Shown here: piece after piece, positions 9,562-20,533 of the stretch
How the letters are laid out: every line of letters begins with the position of its first letter
Position numbering within the stretch: the first letter of the stretch is position 1
Source of the DNA: Tritrichomonas musculus
Taxonomy: Eukaryota; Parabasalia; Tritrichomonadida; Tritrichomonadidae
Direction: 5' to 3'
Assembly (NCBI GenBank): GCA_039105265.1
Contig: JAPFFF010000003.1
Span: 7,440,001 to 7,504,000 of the forward strand
DNA: 64,000 nucleotides
Translations under genes and position numbers: made by a program
The notes under the pieces: model-generated
Seen by the model: only the letters and a program-made list of their open reading frames with translations
Told to the model about the DNA's origin: nothing
Databases searched by the model: none

Positions 9562-12531
9562 TTAAAAAGTATCAAATGTATAATAATACCCAAGAAATAC
9601 GAAAGTTGACAAAATAGCATATAGATATGCAGATTTGATTTCGAATTCATATTTTTGATGAAGGCAAATAAAACGACCAATCCAGATTTCTTTTTCTTGA
9701 AGATCTTTCAAAATATCAAATTGAGGAAAATAACGTCTTATTATAGAATTTTCAATATTTAAACAATCTATACCGTAAAACCCTTTTGAATATTTATTAT
9801 TTGTATCAAAATTGAGATTTACTTCTTTCAATTTCTTATTAAAAATATCAAAAAAAATATTCCATATTATTTCAGTCCATTTTTTAAATCGCACGTCATA
9901 TTTTTCTTGTATATCATAAATATTTGTTTCTGATATATTAAAGGCTTTATGAACTATTTCTTCATACTTTGAAACTTGAATTGATGGTGGTTTTTTGAAA
10001 TCATCATCATCATTATCACCAAATTCGTTACGATAATTTTCAGTTTTTTTAATAGGAGAAGTAGATGAAGAATTTGGTGGAGAATAATATTCATCATATT
10101 CGGATTCTACTGCTATATCTTCTTCTTCTTCTTCTTCTTCTTCTTCTTCTCCTTCTCTTCCTTTCTTATTTAGGGTAGTTGAGAAAAATCTTTTTCTGAA
10201 TTTGTCGGTTGGACTAAGAGTGAATGGAACAGCGGAACATAATGCCATAAATTCACCATTACTAGGAAATTCCCAATCACGTTTATCAAATAATTTTTTT
10301 GTTTCATATTCTGGGATTAGTTCATCAATAGGTTCGATTTCAACTTTATTGTTGAATCGTGCTGCTAATACTGAATAGGCAAGATTGATAATATCTTCAT
10401 TAATAAAATTAGGTAAGGTGGGCTTTATTTTAGAGATCGAAAGAGTATTCATAAGATCTGTCATATTATTTAATATGGAATCAATATAAACATTGCTTTC
10501 ATCATCTGAATAAAAGAATAATTGCAAATCATTTTTATCAGTGCAATCAGTGCAATTTGTGCAATCTGATTGTATTATCTCTTCAAGATCAAATTGTAAA
10601 AATTGTTTCATATTTGATTTAAATTTTCTTATAAAAAAAGATATTGATTGTTTCATATAAGCATCAAAATGCGTTTTGGCTAAAAAATCAATATCATTAT
10701 TATTTATACTTCCTTGGAAATCAGAGAAAGGATTTTGGAAAAAAGGTTGCGACATTAAATCGGAAAACTCTTTATCATTGACATCTAAGTATTTGTTCAA
10801 AATATTAATATTTTTTATAACTGATTTTTTAAGTTCACAGTAAAGAGATAAATTAGAAAAATGGATTCGAAATTGCTCTGAATAAAAATGATTTGATTCT
10901 AATAAATCAGCAGAATCAGGAAACTTATTATAATCTATTCCATTTAATTGATTTAATGGATTAGAAATGAAAGTATGTAAATTAGTTTTATACTTCTTAT
11001 AAGATAAAGGATCAAAAAAGATAAATGGCAAACAAAATAGAGGAAAAGGTTCTAAATTTTCAGTTAATGAATCATAAATTCTTTGATCAAAATTGCTTGG
11101 AATAATACTAAGAAAATTATCAAAAAATTCTGATTGATGTTTTTCATTATATTGAAAGAAATATCTACAAAAACTTACATAATAATAAGTTTGATAAAAA
11201 TATTGTAAAAAGTCGAAGGTTTTCTGAAGGGCTTTGAAAATATAATTATTACAATATTGTAAAATATCTTTCAAACAATTGAAAACATTTAATTTTTCTA
11301 TAATTTTTTCAATTTTTGTAACATCGAATATTTGAGAAAGAGTTTGATATATTTTTTGAATATCTTCTTGAATTGGGGGATCTTTGTCATAATCTTTATG
11401 ATATTTTAATAATAGATATGAATATATGATAGAAAACACAAAAACATCGTTAGGCAAAATATTTAAAATAGACGATTCTAAATCAAGAAACATTTTTTGA
11501 AGATTGAATTCAGGTAATTTTTTTAATTCAAGCAATTTATTTAATTCTTTTGATTTTTCATCTTTTTTATCTGGTGGTATAATACTATAATATTTTTTAA
11601 TAAAATTTTCCGAAAAAAGTTGAGCCAAAAATTGTTTTTTTGAATCAGTAGAAGCATTTAATGTACATTCATGTAAATCCTTTGATTTCAAGAATTTTTT
11701 GGTGTATTCCAATTCTTTGATGGAAAATAAATGAATGGATTTGTTGAAATTCGATTTATTACTTAAAACTAAAAGCAAATTTTTAGCAAGCGTGTATCTT
11801 ATTTTTGAGGAGAGGACAACAGAGAAGAAGGTAATAAATTCAAAGCGATCTTTATTGATAGAAATTTGCATTGGACGTTTATCAATTGAAGTAACTATTG
11901 AATTTGTTTGAAAGATTAAATTTGCAAATTTTAAAACGTTTAAAAAAAATTCATTGTTAAGTTTTAATTCAGAAGGAAAAGCATCAGAACTTGGCAAAAT
12001 CGAAAGTGAAATGAAATTAATTAACAAATTTGAAGGAATTCTAGAGAAACCACTAGAAAAACTAAGTTTTGGTAAATATTGTGGTTTTTGAATATGTGAA
12101 TAATATTCCTTCACAAAATGAGTTAGAAATCTAATAGCTGCAATTTTTTTAGTCAGAGAAAACGAAGGGATAAATTCGAAATCCGACTTTTTTTCATTTG
12201 GATAAGTAAAATGTTTTGGAGGAATAAGAAAAAATTGTACTTCACCAATTGGTTTTACACAGTTTTGATAATTATAAAAAGAGAAAAGAGTATATGTTCG
12301 CTTTTTTTTGGTTTTATATTTACAAATATGCTTTTTGAAATCAATAAAATTAAATGGATGATTTTCAATGTTAAAAAAAGCATTTTGAATAAAATAAGCA
12401 AAAGCTGGTGTATTAGGGAAAATATTTGTGATGGAATTAACAGAAATAGAAGAATAGCCAAGAGATGTTTTTTCAAGACTGGTACTAGTTATAATTTCTA
12501 AACTTGAAATAAACTTAAAAAAGAATAATTT
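9562..12531 (-). pseudogene. C13-peptidase-like paralogue lacking start and catalytic half
   Basis: A 990-codon open frame with no ATG in its first 200 or so codons. It starts directly after the TAG stop of the C13 peptidase (12532-12534) and is in the same frame. Its beginning, SLEIITSTSLEKTSLGYSS and later FPNTPAFAYFI, resembles the region just after the catalytic Cys in the upstream gene (NMQIISTLYYF; LPTFFPEFITFL), so I read it as a tandem paralogue that has lost the His/Cys half. The remaining 850 codons are an unrecognised, lysine-, phenylalanine- and asparagine-rich protein with an acidic run (eleven Glu, about residue 655 counting from the GTG at 12112-12114) and a hydrophobic C-terminus (YLYAILSTFVFLGYYY), perhaps a membrane anchor. 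Alternatives: one long protein interrupted by a single TAG, or read-through. Confidence 0.5.
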
Positions 12532-13689
12532 CTATTTATAGTATTGGCAAAAAAAGCCATTAACTTGGGAATAGAATTCACCCAATCGTTGAAACTTTCC
12601 ATTTTTATCTGGTTTGGGAAATTCAAAAGCAACTTTTTCAATATCTAAAAAAAAATTGTAATTTTCTTCTGAAAATATATCAAAATCTCGCAGTGTAGTA
12701 TTCTTATTTGTGAATTCATAGTATAATTTAATCATCATTAAATTAGCTAAATTTTTTACATTATTTATTTTTAAAAATGAAAGAAATGAATTAATATCAC
12801 TAAATTCTTCTAGCATTTCATTACATGTTGAAATGTCAAAATTTGAATCCTTTTGGAGTTTGTTAAAAAAATCCTCATTAATTGGTGTTAAAAAATAAGT
12901 CATTCGACTCTGATCTTGAATTTGGTATGAATCTAATATTGATATAATAATATTATAAAAAGAAAATTCGAATAAAGCAGTATCTTCAGGAACATTTGAC
13001 AAAAACGTTATAAATTCAGGGAAAAATGTCGGTAGACAATCGTGAAAACCTTTAAACATAAAAAGTTGAAATTTAGCAAAATAATATAAAGTCGATATGA
13101 TTTGCATGTTTTTCTTCTTATTCTTATTATTAATATACCTTTGATCTTTTTGAAAGTATGAAAAAAGTAAATTGTTTTTTTTAAACATATCAATTAAACT
13201 ACCACTTTGACAACTATCATCATAAATCAAAAAATTCTTTCCTTTAACTTTGGAAATTTTAAATAATATTTTAGCATGCGGGTAATAGTTGAAATTATAA
13301 AGTGATCCATGGTCTTGGAGAATAATTAATATATTTTTAGCAGAATCATTAATTATCCTAGAATTTAGATTTTCAAAAAGAACTTTTAAGTCAGAAAATA
13401 AATTAAATTTAATATTCTTATTGGCACTTATTTTAAAGAATTCGTCATTGTTATTTCCAAGTTGACAATAAGCAATATTATTAGTGTGTTGTAATAGCAT
13501 ATAATCTTTTTCTTGGCCGATACCAAAAACTTGAAAATTTTGATCAGGTAAATCAAAAAATAGTCGAGAAATAGAATTAAGTAATAATGAATTTGAAATA
13601 GGAGAATAACATCCAATTCGACTTGAATCAAAAATTTCATTAGGATGTTTGCCAATAACAAAATATATAGATAAATTTGATGATTGCAT
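12532..13689 (-). CDS. Clan CD cysteine peptidase, C13-like (legumain/GPI8 type)
   Basis: 385 residues from ATG 13687-13689 (a TTG four codons earlier also fits the frame). The core shows a beta strand ending in the catalytic His (NILIILQDHGS, His127) and, about 33 residues later, a second strand ending in the catalytic Cys (LIYDDSCQSGSLIDMF, Cys160), matching the HG and EACxSGS motifs of family C13 asparaginyl endopeptidases and GPI transamidase subunits. A conserved C13 block follows (QIISTLYYF). There is no obvious signal peptide, unlike lysosomal legumains, and the C-terminal 190 residues are not recognised. It is divergent from the UBR-like gene across a 400-bp intergenic region holding two mirrored CAAAAAGTG motifs. 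The stop is TAG, a rare choice in this window. Confidence 0.7.
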   Translation of the reverse strand: MQSSNLSIYFVIGKHPNEIFDSSRIGCYSPISNSLLLNSISRLFFDLPDQNFQVFGIGQEKDYMLLQHTNNIAYCQLGNNNDEFFKISANKNIKFNLFSDLKVLFENLNSRIINDSAKNILIILQDHGSLYNFNYYPHAKILFKISKVKGKNFLIYDDSCQSGSLIDMFKKNNLLFSYFQKDQRYINNKNKKKNMQIISTLYYFAKFQLFMFKGFHDCLPTFFPEFITFLSNVPEDTALFEFSFYNIIISILDSYQIQDQSRMTYFLTPINEDFFNKLQKDSNFDISTCNEMLEEFSDINSFLSFLKINNVKNLANLMMIKLYYEFTNKNTTLRDFDIFSEENYNFFLDIEKVAFEFPKPDKNGKFQRLGEFYSQVNGFFCQYYK

Positions 13690-13836
13690 TAGGTTTGTCA
13701 ATAAATAATAAATCTAATTATATTTAATTCAAAAAATAAAGATTTTAATTCAAAAAATAAAGGGGAAATAGGAATTGACCGGACGGTTATAGGTCAATTT
13801 TCACCTTCTATCGTCGGCCAAATATAACTGGACGAG

Positions 13837-13847
13837 TCACTTTTTGA
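13837..13847 (-). promoter_or_regulatory. Candidate promoter motif (minus-facing)
   Basis: TCACTTTTTGA, the exact reverse complement of TCAAAAAGTGA found at 13915-13925. It points toward the C13 peptidase gene, whose ATG lies about 150 bases away. No trichomonad factor is known to me for this motif. Confidence 0.35.
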
Positions 13848-13914
13848 ACATGTTTGGTTATTTAGCAATTGAAATTAAATAAAAACGTATTTTTTAATAA
13901 TTTTTGGAATTTTT

Positions 13915-13925
13915 TCAAAAAGTGA
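13915..13925 (+). promoter_or_regulatory. Candidate promoter motif (plus-facing)
   Basis: TCAAAAAGTGA, facing the UBR-like gene. It sits 27 bases before the nominal TTG start and 173 bases before the first in-frame ATG. Confidence 0.35.
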
Positions 13926-14097
13926 TTGTTATCCTGTTTATTTGTATCGAACCAAATTCCCATTCATCATAGACAAGCCTCCAACTTTCAGCGAAGACAT
14001 TCCATTTGATCCGATTGATGATGATCAGAAAGACTTCGATGCAACTGAAAATGATGAATCTGGTACGAATGACAATGATGAAATTGTCAGACAACTC

Positions 14098-15555
14098 ATG
14101 GATATCTTTCCTATGCTCCAGCAAGAACCAGAAAATGAAGAGGAACAATCACAAAGAGAAGAGGCTTACAATCTCATTTTCAACTCAATTTTAGAGCAAA
14201 GAAGGATGGAACAAGGAAATATAGAGCAAAGGAATAAAGTGCAACAACTTTTCTCTGAAAATAATGAAATCAAAGAGAAAAGGGATACAAAACGTTGCAC
14301 TTCTGGAGCCAATTTCATCATCCAATTCTCAATGTGCATGCATCCTGTCCATCTTGAATGCTGTGATCATTCTGGTTATTTCAAATGCCCAGTTGATCGT
14401 TCATTGAAGAATTGTTTATTGCCTTCTATCGATACAATTCCACTCAATGATAAAGACAGTGAATTAATGCAAAGCGTTGTTGGTTCAACCAAAAAGTTTA
14501 TTGAAAAGTTTTCAAATTTGTTTAATTCTGCTAAAGATCCATCTTTTTGTGTAACAACTGAATTCGTTAAGTCAATTAGCGGTTTGATTTCAACTTATGA
14601 AATTCGTCTTAGAAACATTTCATATTGTCTCGATTCTGAGAAGACGAAACTTCTTCCTAGAAATCTTTTCCTTTGTGTGTGGAATGCTTTTCGTCTCACT
14701 TTGATTCCGAAAATGGACGACATCGATGAAGCAAACGAAAAGAAATTGACTGCCTTTCAATTGTTTGTTAAAAGATTGATTGAAAACGGCAATCTTGAAG
14801 GTGAAAACAAAGAAGAAGAATTCATGCAAATTGTTGCTTCTTTTGCTGATTTCAATGATCTGAATGAATCCACAGATCCGAAAATCAATGAGCAGAAAAA
14901 GTTCCTCTTTTTGAGAAGAGTTTGTTTGGCCGAGTATTTCTTACTTGACATTGAAGTTTCGCAACGTGAAGATTCTGATGATATGATAAACTGGGAAGAA
15001 GTTCTTTCGCTGCAAAATCTCTCAGAAAGATACACTTGGAAGTTTGAAAGCATCAATGATTTCCAATTCAAACCGTTTTCGTTTATGAAGTTTCCCAAAC
15101 AATTCCTTCGATTTGCATGTGAACCTTTCAAATTCAACATTCAGTCCACCGAAGATGCGTCACTTTTCAGCATCATTGACTACAACTATTTGATCAACAA
15201 TTATGATGAATTGTCAGGCGAAATCGTCCAAGATGAAAACATGGAAATGATGAAAAATAAAAAGAATCTTGTCAATTGTGACAGCCACACTTACAAATCA
15301 GTCCTGAAATCTTTCTACGGGAAGAAATTTTACCCTTCAGTGCTCATTCATCTTGCAAGTAGTGCTTCACAGATAATTATTGTCGACCAGTCAAACTCTG
15401 CAATTCTGGACACCTTTTATGTCGACAAGTATGGATGCACAGACATTGAATATGAAAGATCTCAGCCTCTTTTCTTCAATGAAGAAAAATACAAGAAATT
15501 AATTGACGTTGTCCTATCTGGCGATTTCGCTTACCATCTCAAAAGGATTGAATAA
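14098..15555 (+). CDS. UBR-type E3 ubiquitin ligase, C-terminal portion
   Basis: 485 residues from the first in-frame ATG; the same frame is open upstream to 13879 but has no ATG there, and the reading before 14098 (FDPIDDDQKDF...) looks like protein, so the 5' end may be lost or use a non-ATG start. It carries a degenerate RING-H2 (CTSG...FSMCMHPVHLECC...FKCPVDRSLKNCLLP), then a helical region, and ends with the cap motif of N-recognins (ASQIIIVDQ...YVDKYGCTDIEYERSQPLFF), which corresponds to the YLDxYGExD...RGNPLFL tail of Ubr1/Ubr2. In the family this part binds the E2 and packs against the N-degron-binding UBR box. The UBR box and substrate-binding N-terminus are absent, since full proteins are about 1800 residues; it is a truncated or specialised paralogue. 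Confidence 0.65.
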   Translation: MDIFPMLQQEPENEEEQSQREEAYNLIFNSILEQRRMEQGNIEQRNKVQQLFSENNEIKEKRDTKRCTSGANFIIQFSMCMHPVHLECCDHSGYFKCPVDRSLKNCLLPSIDTIPLNDKDSELMQSVVGSTKKFIEKFSNLFNSAKDPSFCVTTEFVKSISGLISTYEIRLRNISYCLDSEKTKLLPRNLFLCVWNAFRLTLIPKMDDIDEANEKKLTAFQLFVKRLIENGNLEGENKEEEFMQIVASFADFNDLNESTDPKINEQKKFLFLRRVCLAEYFLLDIEVSQREDSDDMINWEEVLSLQNLSERYTWKFESINDFQFKPFSFMKFPKQFLRFACEPFKFNIQSTEDASLFSIIDYNYLINNYDELSGEIVQDENMEMMKNKKNLVNCDSHTYKSVLKSFYGKKFYPSVLIHLASSASQIIIVDQSNSAILDTFYVDKYGCTDIEYERSQPLFFNEEKYKKLIDVVLSGDFAYHLKRIE

Positions 15556-16523
15556 ACAAATTTTTTTTTTATTTTTTTTATATGGAAACAAAATAATTTA
15601 TCTCAAAAATGCAATTATTTTGTTTATTAAAGCCGTTTTTAAGGTCATGTTTCACAAAAAAATTATATCAATTTGATACAAATAAATTTTAAAACAATTA
15701 AAATCTAGGCTTTAAATTGGTGGTCATTTTAGGTTGGAAATGACCAGTATTAAAGTTTTTTATAACTACAAATGACCAGTATCAATCAAAAAGTTGTCGT
15801 TGACCATTTTATATTAAAAGATTAAATTTCAAACAGTTTTGGAAAATAGAGGTCGTTCAGTGAAGTGATTTTACCGTAACTTTTTACTTGCAATCAACTT
15901 TTACCAAAAAATATTTAACAAAATTTCCAAAAAATTATATAATCATAATTTATATAATTATTCTGTTTTGTTAAATGTAAAATTGTAGTCAAATATGATT
16001 TTTTTAAATTTTGAAATAATATTAATCATTACTGATTTTATCTTTGAATTTTTAAGATTTGTAAGATTTAATACGATAAATTATATTATTATTCATATAC
16101 TCGTTATAAATACCTTGAATCATTCTATTTAAATGATTATTGGTCTCTGAATTGCATCATTTGATAATTTCAGTTTTTTGACATCAAACATTATTCACCG
16201 GTTTTTGATATTTATTCTTTTGGTTAGTCATTGTAATATGATTTTATCTTCAACTTTTTAGGAAATTTCTTCCTGTCAATTTTGCATAATAAAATTGCAT
16301 TTTAGATTCCTATACAATCATCTCCAAATTAAAGATTTTAATATACTTTAATATATTTAAATATATATTATTAATTTGATTATTCAATTAATTTATCAAA
16401 ATATTAGATATTTATAGATATAGATCAATTTTTATAATTTGAGAGTATTTTTCTGTTAAAATAATTTATTCAATATTTTTTTTTTTTTTTTTTTTTTTTA
16501 TTTATATTTATATTTATTATTCA

Positions 16524-17494
16524 ATCTTAAAAAAAAAGGGTTCGACTCTCTCAAATTTTTTTTGAATGAAAAATAATAATATCTTAAAAATTAAATATTC
16601 TTTCTATTTAATAAATTCTTAAATCAATATCTGATAAAATCTATATTCATTTAATATATCTTTAAAAAACAAAAAATTTGTTATTTATTCCATAAATCAT
16701 TAAAATAAGTGTTTTTATTATGATATTTGAGGCTTTTTCTTAAATGATTTATTATTTACATTATTTATATATTACATGAAATATAATAATAATTTTTAAC
16801 AAATTATATTTATTGATATTCAAGAAATTATTGTTTTTTATAAATAAAAATTTTGAATTAATAATTGAATAAAATACTAGTTTTTGAAAAATATATTTTG
16901 ATAATATCAGAATTTTGAAAATATATTATATTTATTAACAAATACTTATTATTTGGATAATATATTAGTTATATCATCATATTAATGATTATATATTTAT
17001 TATATATAATATAAATTATATATATATTATTATAAAAGATTAATTTACATTTTTACTCAGTTTATATGTATATCACAATTGAGAATCAATGATAATAACG
17101 TATTAATTCAATTTTATTTTTCATAAATAAATTTATCTTACATGATATTTAATTAATTACTTTTTAATTGATTTAAAAGATGTAAATAAAATTATAAAAA
17201 AAGAATATATGACATAAATGTTACAAAATATTTATATAATTGGATATTTACAAATTCCCAAAATCTCTTTGAATGGTGGAAATAAGATAAGAACTCAAAA
17301 ATATTTTCCATCTCAAAAGTTAAACTTTTTCTGTTTTTATTTTTTTTAGTGAAATATCTCTATTTTGGCTAATAGAATCGGATTCATATTTAAAATTGCA
17401 TCATGTTATTGATAATGCCAATATTTTTTATTATTAATTTTTTATTATTTTAGAATTTGATAACCGCCAAAAGTCGAACCCTTTTCTTAAAAAT
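16524..17494. repeat. Inverted-repeat element, about 0.97 kb
   Basis: Arms CTTAAAAAAAAAGGGTTCGA (left) and the mirrored AGTCGAACCCTTTTCTTAA (right), both beginning at a TTAA-like sequence. No coding content; consistent with a non-autonomous DNA transposon. Confidence 0.45.
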
Positions 17495-17659
17495 ATATAT
17501 ATATATAATTCCAATAATACTCTTAAAATGATTGTAATTAATAATTAGCAATATTAATATTATATAATTATTCAATTAATTAACTAATATTTATGTTTTG
17601 TTAAAGATATAAATAAATTATATAATTTTATTACACTTTTATTATAGAATAAATTATTT

Positions 17660-18260
17660 TTAAAAAATTGAGAGGAAAATAAACTCTGTTTTTTAATCTT
17701 CACACCCTCTCAATTTTATCTATTAATATCTTTAAGTATGACAATTATAGTTTTAATATTCTGATAAATATATACTAATATAATTACAAAATATAATATT
17801 TTTAATATAATATTTTATAAAAATTATTTTTTAATATAGAAATTTGATGGTTTTGTTTTTTTACGTGTGAACATTAATATCGGATACGGGGATCATTCAA
17901 TTTTTCTATTATTACGTTTTTTTTAATTCAAAATTTTCACTTTTTCTATATTTTATTTTTCCTTTCAAAACTCTATTAAGATTTTTGGTTATTAAAACTC
18001 ATCAATGAGCATCATTACGCATTGATCATAGCATTTTTTAACCTCATATGGCATATGGGAAAAGATTGCTTTATGATTTTAGATTTTTAGAATAGAGTAC
18101 AGAGAAAGGAGAAAACATACAAAAGAATAAATTTTTCTTTCTAAAAAAGTTGATAAAATAAAATTTTTATTCAATTTAATCAATTTTTGAATATTCGTAG
18201 AAAATTGAAGGGAGTGAAGATTAAAAAACTGAGTTTAAATGTTTCTCAAATTATTTTTTT
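17660..18260. repeat. Inverted-repeat element (MITE-like), about 0.6 kb
   Basis: The left arm 17681-17717 (AAACTCTGTTTTTTAATCTT then CACACCCTCTCAATTTT) matches the reverse complement of 18201-18237 over about 37 bp with a few mismatches, and weaker similarity continues outward (AATTGAGAGG / AATTTGAGAA). No ORF inside. The length and long terminal inverted repeats fit a MITE. Confidence 0.7.
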
Positions 18261-18719
18261 ATGAAATAAACTAGTAAAAGTATGGAATTCTTAAAAAAAT
18301 TATTAAATAAATATAATAATGAATTATGAAAAATGAGAAAAAGTGTTATAAAATTAATTTTTATCTTCTAGGTCAAAAATATGGTCAAGATTATTATTGC
18401 TTTTCATTGAATTTTTAAAAATTAAAATATCTAAAGATCAGTCGGAATTTTTTTTAAAATATTATTCTTTCTTTATATTTATATATCCTATAATAACATA
18501 CTAAAAAATAATCTGTTTTTGAATTACTTTTTATAAGTTGAACGACCTCTTGGAAAATTGAATAAATTCAATCATTAAAAAGGAAATGTATTTTAGTTAG
18601 AATAGTAGTTATTTAAAATATCATTAAAAAATTTATAATCCAAAATAACCTAATATTTCTAAATATTGAGTTAGATCTCTAAATTTGACTTGGCATCTCT
18701 AATTTTTTAAAATTTTTTC

Positions 18720-18731
18720 TCAAAAAGTTGA
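18720..18731 (+). promoter_or_regulatory. Candidate promoter motif upstream of M1 peptidase
   Basis: TCAAAAAGTTGA, 62 bases before the ATG, in the same orientation as the gene. It matches the motif seen at 13915 and 24930. Confidence 0.35.
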
Positions 18732-18793
18732 TTGTCAATTTTTATAAAGAGAATTTTTTTTTTTAATTTTCCAACTATTTTTTAATTATTCCA

Positions 18794-20533
18794 ATGACAG
18801 AAAGGCTTCCTCAAAACTACGTCCCTATTAGTTATGACTTATTCATACATATTATCAAGAAAAAAAAGAAGGCTGATGCAAGTGTATGTATCCAATTTAA
18901 AAAAAATGGAGATTCAGATGAAATAGTTTTACATATCAAAAAAAACATCACCATTAAAGAGATTACTCAAAACGAAATTCCACTTACATACTCAATATCG
19001 TATCCAAAATTAATAATTAACTGTTCTAAAGATCCATTAATTGACATTACTAAATATCCAATATTAATAGACTATACTGTTACTGCAGATACAGAAAACC
19101 AAGTTGGCTTTTTCTATTCAGATAATAATTATCTTACATTTTTTGAACCTGATCGAGCACGATATCTTTTTCCATGTTATGATGAACCATTTGCAAGGTC
19201 AATTTTTAAGGTCAAACTTCAAATTCCTTCAAAACTTGTCGGTTTATCAAATATGCCAATTGAAACAGTTACTACTTCCAACAATGAAAAGACCATCACA
19301 TTTTTGCCGACACCTCCAATGTGCACGTATCTTCTATGTATTTGTGTAGGCGATTTTCATTCAATTTCAGGGCAAACAAAAAGTGGACTTCCTATTGAAT
19401 TTTATTATAAAGAAGAAAATGAAGAAGAAGAGGAAGAAGAGGATGAAGATGAAAAGATAACTAAAGAAGAACAACTTAACGTTGCTATTTATACAGTTGA
19501 ATGGATGGAGGCCAAATTCAAGGTCAAATATGAATTACCTAAACTTCAGTTAATTTTATTGTCCAGCATTCCTTACGGCATGGAGAATTACGGTTTAATA
19601 ACTCTTCCTACATATTCAGGTCAACATCTTAGCAAAAATCAATTATTGCTTGTCGTAATTCATGAAATAGTTCATCAATGGTTTGGCGATTTAGTCAGCA
19701 TTGATTACTGGAATTCAATTTGGCTTAATGAAGGCTTTGCCCAGTTTGTCCAATATTTAATACTGAGAGATTATATGGCTGAGTTCGGTGATGAAGATTT
19801 TGATGTCTGGGAATTTTGTGCTTCTGTTGTTGGTTATGTTTCACTTACCTTTTATGAAAAAGGCGTACTTGTTCCTTCCGATGCTAATATCAAAATAGCT
19901 TTTAAACGTATTTTCAACTATGTTCTTTATTGCAAAGGGCCTTTTGTGTTAAAGATGTTTTACGACATTATGGGTGAAGAACAATTCATCGATATTTGCT
20001 CAAAATATCTTGACAAATATAAGAATAAAACAGTTGCAATTCCTGATTTCATTTCTGTTGTTGATTCAACTTTGAATAAAAGTTACTCTTCGTTCTTTGA
20101 TCCATGGCTTCACACTGTTGGTTTCCCTGTTCTTTTTGTGAAAGAAACCGAATACGATGAAAAAAATAAAGTCATAAAAGGTATTGAAATTGAAATGCAT
20201 TCAAAAAATGATGTGGATTTTCAATTCAACGTCCCAATTCTCTATAGAAAAAATCGTAAATCATATGAAAAAGTGGTGTCATTTGTAAATCAAAAAGTTT
20301 GCAATGTTGATTTGGATTGTAAATGGGTTATTGTTAACAATAACATATCATCTCTTTGCTTTGTTATTTATTCAAAGTTATTGCTTCAGCGTCTTGTTTA
20401 CCCTCACAAAAAAGGAATGATTTCTGAAATAACCGAAAATCTGATTCAGCTTTCTATAGATGCTAACGCTTTTACTGAATTGTACGATGAAGGAATGACT
20501 GATTTATATAATGACAAATTCAGATCCGAATAA
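18794..20533 (+). CDS. M1-family metalloaminopeptidase, short form
   Basis: 579 residues from ATG. It has the N-terminal beta domain, then the exopeptidase motif as GMENYG (residues 262-267, usual GAMEN) and the zinc site HEIVHQWFGD (His290, Glu291, His294) with the third ligand Glu313 in WLNEGFAQF, all intact, so it should be an active zinc aminopeptidase. An acidic Glu/Asp insertion sits at about residues 208-224. Typical eukaryotic M1 enzymes have 850-1000 residues; here the ERAP1-like C-terminal helical domain is cut after its first helix, ending LYNDKFRSE with a clean TAA. The truncation may change substrate size preference or reflect a shortened paralogue. No signal peptide is seen, so cytosolic peptide turnover is likely. 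Confidence 0.85.
   Translation: MTERLPQNYVPISYDLFIHIIKKKKKADASVCIQFKKNGDSDEIVLHIKKNITIKEITQNEIPLTYSISYPKLIINCSKDPLIDITKYPILIDYTVTADTENQVGFFYSDNNYLTFFEPDRARYLFPCYDEPFARSIFKVKLQIPSKLVGLSNMPIETVTTSNNEKTITFLPTPPMCTYLLCICVGDFHSISGQTKSGLPIEFYYKEENEEEEEEEDEDEKITKEEQLNVAIYTVEWMEAKFKVKYELPKLQLILLSSIPYGMENYGLITLPTYSGQHLSKNQLLLVVIHEIVHQWFGDLVSIDYWNSIWLNEGFAQFVQYLILRDYMAEFGDEDFDVWEFCASVVGYVSLTFYEKGVLVPSDANIKIAFKRIFNYVLYCKGPFVLKMFYDIMGEEQFIDICSKYLDKYKNKTVAIPDFISVVDSTLNKSYSSFFDPWLHTVGFPVLFVKETEYDEKNKVIKGIEIEMHSKNDVDFQFNVPILYRKNRKSYEKVVSFVNQKVCNVDLDCKWVIVNNNISSLCFVIYSKLLLQRLVYPHKKGMISEITENLIQLSIDANAFTELYDEGMTDLYNDKFRSE

Larger units (their letters stand above)
15841..18560. repeat. Possible outer inverted repeat pair around gene-free block
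   Basis: AGAGGTCGTTCA at about 15848-15859 is mirrored by TGAACGACCTCT at 18539-18550, each with a GGAAAAT nearby. The arms are short and only the 12-bp core is perfect, so this may be a relic of a 2.7-kb element or chance. Confidence 0.3.
15556..18793. other. Gene-free AT-rich DNA with nested inverted-repeat elements
   Basis: Over 3 kb without a coding frame. Three pairs of inverted repeats can be seen (15841/18560, 16524/17494, 17660/18260), listed separately. Near 15719-15805 the phrase AATGACCAGTATnAA occurs twice in direct orientation. Confidence 0.6.

Noticed and set aside
12255-12476. Minus-strand ORF with a signal-peptide-like start
   Set aside because: It overlaps the better-supported frame that follows the C13 peptidase, and its hydrophobicity is what TTT/TTA-rich DNA gives by chance.
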